Source: an uncultured Dorea sp. (GTDB lineage Bacteria; Bacillota_A; Clostridia; Lachnospirales; Lachnospiraceae). Taken from it: a stretch of DNA of 7,701 bases. Positions 5,573 to 7,701 of this stretch are shown here, piece after piece; the first letter of the stretch is position 1, and every line of letters starts with the position of its first letter. The DNA is taken from positions 1 through 7,701 of the forward strand of contig CAOKJI010000069.1 in NCBI GenBank assembly GCA_948468495.1. Reading direction: 5' to 3'. A program made the translations under genes and the position numbers. The notes beneath the pieces are model-generated. The model saw only the letters and a program-made list of their open reading frames with translations, was not told the origin of the DNA and made no database searches.

Positions 5573-7582
5573 TTATTCTTCTATATACTCTTCGTCTCCG
5601 TAATTGTCTTCACTGTAAGTATCTTCGCTATAAGTATCCTCACCATAGGTATCCTCGCTGTAAGTATCCTCATCATCGTCTTCATAATCATCAGATTCAG
5701 CGGCTGCATCGTCATCCTGTTGTACGGTTCCTATGACTTGGGGATCGTATCCTGGGACCGGTGTAATTCCCATGTATGGGAATATCTCTTTCATGATATC
5801 TGCCGCAAGCTGTACCGCAAGGGAACTTTGCCCCTGGTCGTAATCGTTGACCTCATCAATCACTACATAGACCACTACTTCCGGATTTTCCTGCGGAGCA
5901 TAGCCGATAAAGGAAACAAGATATTTTCCATTATCACGCGGGAGCTTCTCGGCGGTACCGGTCTTTCCTCCCACTTCGTAGCCTTCCAAATTCGCTTTTG
6001 CACCGCTTCCATTTAAAACAACCCCGCGCATATACTCCTTCACCAAGGTACTGGTTTCCTCAGAAATAGTCCGCTTCACAAGCACCGGGTTCTTATTGTC
6101 AACCACATTGCCATGTTCATCCAGAATCTGTTTCACAATATGAGGCTCATAGTAATCTCCCCCGTTAATCAACGAACAGAACCCGGCAGCAAGCTGCGTC
6201 ATCGTTACATTAAAATTCTGTCCAAATGCATTGGTGGCAAGACTGGCGTCATCCATCGTTTCCGGCGTATAGAGCAGCCCTGCAGTAGACGCATCTCCTG
6301 GCAAATCAATGCCTGTCAACTCCCCAAATCCAAAAACACGCTGATATTTGCAAAGTTCTTCTTTTCCAATCATATTACCAATCTGCATCAGAGCCACATT
6401 ACATGAATTTTCTACAGATTCTTTCAATGTCTGGGTTCCATGCCCATCCCGGTTCACACAGTGGATATCATGGTCCCCAATATGGAGCATACCGCCGCAG
6501 GTAAAGCTTTCGCTGCCATTTAAAGCGCCGATTTCTAATCCTGTAGCTACCGTAAAAGGTTTAATCGTAGACCCCGGTTCATAGGTATCGCTGATACAGA
6601 AATTCCTCCACAACCTGTTTAGCGCTTCCAGCTTTTCTTTATCTGTCATTGCTTCTATTTCTTCTTCGGTATAATATTTGGTCAAATCTCTTGGACTGTT
6701 CAAATCATAATTTGGATAAGATGCCTCGGCAATAATATCTCCATTCCGGGGATTCATGACGATTACACCAGTATTTACACTGCCTTCACCCGGATAAGCA
6801 TAATTTTTTCTGGCGTCGTTAAATGCCACGATATGCTTCTCTACAATACTCTGTACCTGCAAATCAAGGGTTGACACAACTGTATCCCCATTGGTCGGTT
6901 TCTTTACCGTTCTCTCAACGGAAGAATCCGTATTCAGATACCCGTATTCCCGTCCGTTTGTTCCATTTAATACTGAATTATAATAACCTTCGATTCCATT
7001 ATTTCCCACATTGCCATCGGAAGTAAACCCGATTACATCGCAGGCAAGTACATTATAAGGATATTTTCTGACATAATCCTCCTCCAGCCAGATACCGTAC
7101 ACATCAGGATAGTTCTCATCGTCGGCGTCAATCTCCTTAAATTCCTTCGCTTTGGTATACTCTACACCCTTTTTCAGTATCAGATAACGGCTGTCCGGAT
7201 ACTCTTCTATTAATTCACGCACTTCCGAACCCTTTAAGTCAAAACAGTCTTCCAACACCCGGATAGTCGGATCAATATACTTCTTGTCACTGGTCGTCGC
7301 CTTGACATCCAGAATTACATTGTATACCCGTTCGCTGGTAGCAAGCTTCGTTCCGTTGCAATCCAGAATATCCCCTCTTTTGTAAGGAATCAGCCGGCTG
7401 TCATACTGCTGCTGCTCCAGCACGACCCTTGTATACTGGTCTCCCTTGCTGGCGTTAATATATGTAATTCTTCCCACAAGAATAGCAAAAACCAGTATCA
7501 CTCCTACATATAGTAATACCAGTTTTTTCTGCATAAATTTGGGAAATTTCTTTATTAAATAGTATTTTGCTTTTTTTGACAT
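5573..7582 (-). CDS. pbpB: class B penicillin-binding protein, division transpeptidase (PbpB/FtsI type)
   Basis: A 669-residue membrane-anchored D,D-transpeptidase, the septal crosslinking partner of FtsW. A basic N-terminus and one transmembrane helix (about 20-38) are followed by the PBP dimerisation domain (from about RGDILDCNGTKLATS, 69-83) and the transpeptidase domain (about 265-605). All three motifs are intact: YEPGSTIK with Ser338 and Lys341, SCN (393-395) and KTGT (540-543). After the catalytic fold there is no PASTA domain, unlike B. subtilis PbpB. Instead a highly acidic tail (about 622-669) contains EDTYS-like pentapeptides. Cysteines 362, 375 and 394 match those of the neighbouring PBP. 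The ATG start has AAGGTG upstream, and the gene follows the ftsL-position gene by 17 bp. Position makes PbpB/FtsI the best name; the SpoVD family is its close paralogue. Confidence 0.92.
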   Translation of the reverse strand: MSKKAKYYLIKKFPKFMQKKLVLLYVGVILVFAILVGRITYINASKGDQYTRVVLEQQQYDSRLIPYKRGDILDCNGTKLATSERVYNVILDVKATTSDKKYIDPTIRVLEDCFDLKGSEVRELIEEYPDSRYLILKKGVEYTKAKEFKEIDADDENYPDVYGIWLEEDYVRKYPYNVLACDVIGFTSDGNVGNNGIEGYYNSVLNGTNGREYGYLNTDSSVERTVKKPTNGDTVVSTLDLQVQSIVEKHIVAFNDARKNYAYPGEGSVNTGVIVMNPRNGDIIAEASYPNYDLNSPRDLTKYYTEEEIEAMTDKEKLEALNRLWRNFCISDTYEPGSTIKPFTVATGLEIGALNGSESFTCGGMLHIGDHDIHCVNRDGHGTQTLKESVENSCNVALMQIGNMIGKEELCKYQRVFGFGELTGIDLPGDASTAGLLYTPETMDDASLATNAFGQNFNVTMTQLAAGFCSLINGGDYYEPHIVKQILDEHGNVVDNKNPVLVKRTISEETSTLVKEYMRGVVLNGSGAKANLEGYEVGGKTGTAEKLPRDNGKYLVSFIGYAPQENPEVVVYVVIDEVNDYDQGQSSLAVQLAADIMKEIFPYMGITPVPGYDPQVIGTVQQDDDAAAESDDYEDDDEDTYSEDTYGEDTYSEDTYSEDNYGDEEYIEE
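5601..5675 (-). repeat. five tandem 15-bp units encoding an acidic EDTYS-type tail
   Basis: Plus-strand units TAATTGTCTTCACTG, TAAGTATCTTCGCTA, TAAGTATCCTCACCA, TAGGTATCCTCGCTG and TAAGTATCCTCATCA lie head to tail at 5601-5615, 5616-5630, 5631-5645, 5646-5660 and 5661-5675. They encode about residues 637-661 of the pbpB product as variants of E-D-T/N-Y-S/G. Being a multiple of 3, the unit can change copy number without a frameshift. Confidence 0.85.
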
Positions 7583-7599
7583 ATTATCACCTTAATGTG

Positions 7600-7701
7600 T
7601 CACTTTCTATTTGGACTCATATCCACAGAATTTGCCAGAACGCCCTCCTCCGGAATCTGGTCATACTGCTTAATATAATCACCGGTGGGATTATCATATT
7701 C
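7600..7701 (-). CDS. C-terminal end of a gene in the ftsL position (partial)
   Basis: An open frame enters at the right edge and gives 33 residues ending VDMSPNRK before a TGA (7600-7602). The visible part is hydrophilic, with no membrane segment or known motif. In B. subtilis and relatives the gene directly upstream of pbpB is ftsL, a small bitopic divisome protein with a coiled coil, and position is the only reason for suggesting that here. FtsL is poorly conserved and its membrane and coiled-coil parts would lie outside the window, so the call cannot be confirmed. It is separated from pbpB by 17 bp and is very likely in the same operon. Confidence 0.6.
   Translation of the reverse strand, partial: EYDNPTGDYIKQYDQIPEEGVLANSVDMSPNRK

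Noticed and set aside
4337..6589. 17-bp identity CCCGGTTCATAGGTATC at 4337-4353 and 6573-6589, as a repeat element
   Set aside because: Both copies encode the DTYEPGS active-site stretch of the two PBPs; the identity reflects paralogy and a constrained motif.

Overview
The window is a segment of a division and cell wall (dcw) cluster from a low-to-moderate GC, endospore-type Firmicute. It most likely comes from a Lachnospiraceae/Clostridium cluster XIVa gut bacterium; this is inferred from protein style, gene order and Shine-Dalgarno strength, not from a search. All real genes are on the minus strand, so the operon reads from high to low coordinates.

In transcription order the window holds: the last 33 codons of a gene in the ftsL position (7600-7701); a division-type class B penicillin-binding protein in the pbpB/ftsI position (5573-7582) with a repetitive acidic C-terminus; a 327-bp gap with a large GC-rich nested palindrome (5333-5510); a second class B PBP in the spoVD position (3526-5244); mraY (2510-3466); murD (1143-2495); an ftsW/spoVE family gene (44-1126); and the ribosome binding site and perhaps first codons of another gene at the left edge. 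This matches the Bacillus subtilis order ftsL-pbpB-spoVD-murE-mraY-murD-spoVE, except that murE is missing between spoVD and mraY.

The products form one pathway. MurD adds D-glutamate to UDP-MurNAc-L-Ala in the cytoplasm. MraY moves the finished phospho-MurNAc-pentapeptide to undecaprenyl phosphate to make lipid I. The FtsW/SpoVE SEDS protein polymerises lipid II outside the membrane, and the two class B PBPs crosslink the strands, presumably one for vegetative septation and one for spore cortex or the engulfed septum. The FtsL-position protein would help localise the PBP.

The cluster is tightly packed (14-23 bp between most genes) with two breaks. The 59-bp gap before mraY carries a near-consensus sigma-A promoter that overlaps the end of the upstream PBP gene. 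The 327-bp gap before the second PBP carries the palindrome and a sequence resembling a sigma-E promoter. The most unusual items are the palindrome, which looks like an inserted repeat element with an ORF running through it; the KTA (not KTG) third motif in the second PBP; three matched cysteines around the active sites of both PBPs, two of which have the spacing of the redox-controlled SpoVD cysteines; and the pentapeptide repeat tail of the first PBP. I saw no RNA gene, CRISPR array, transposase or complete terminator.
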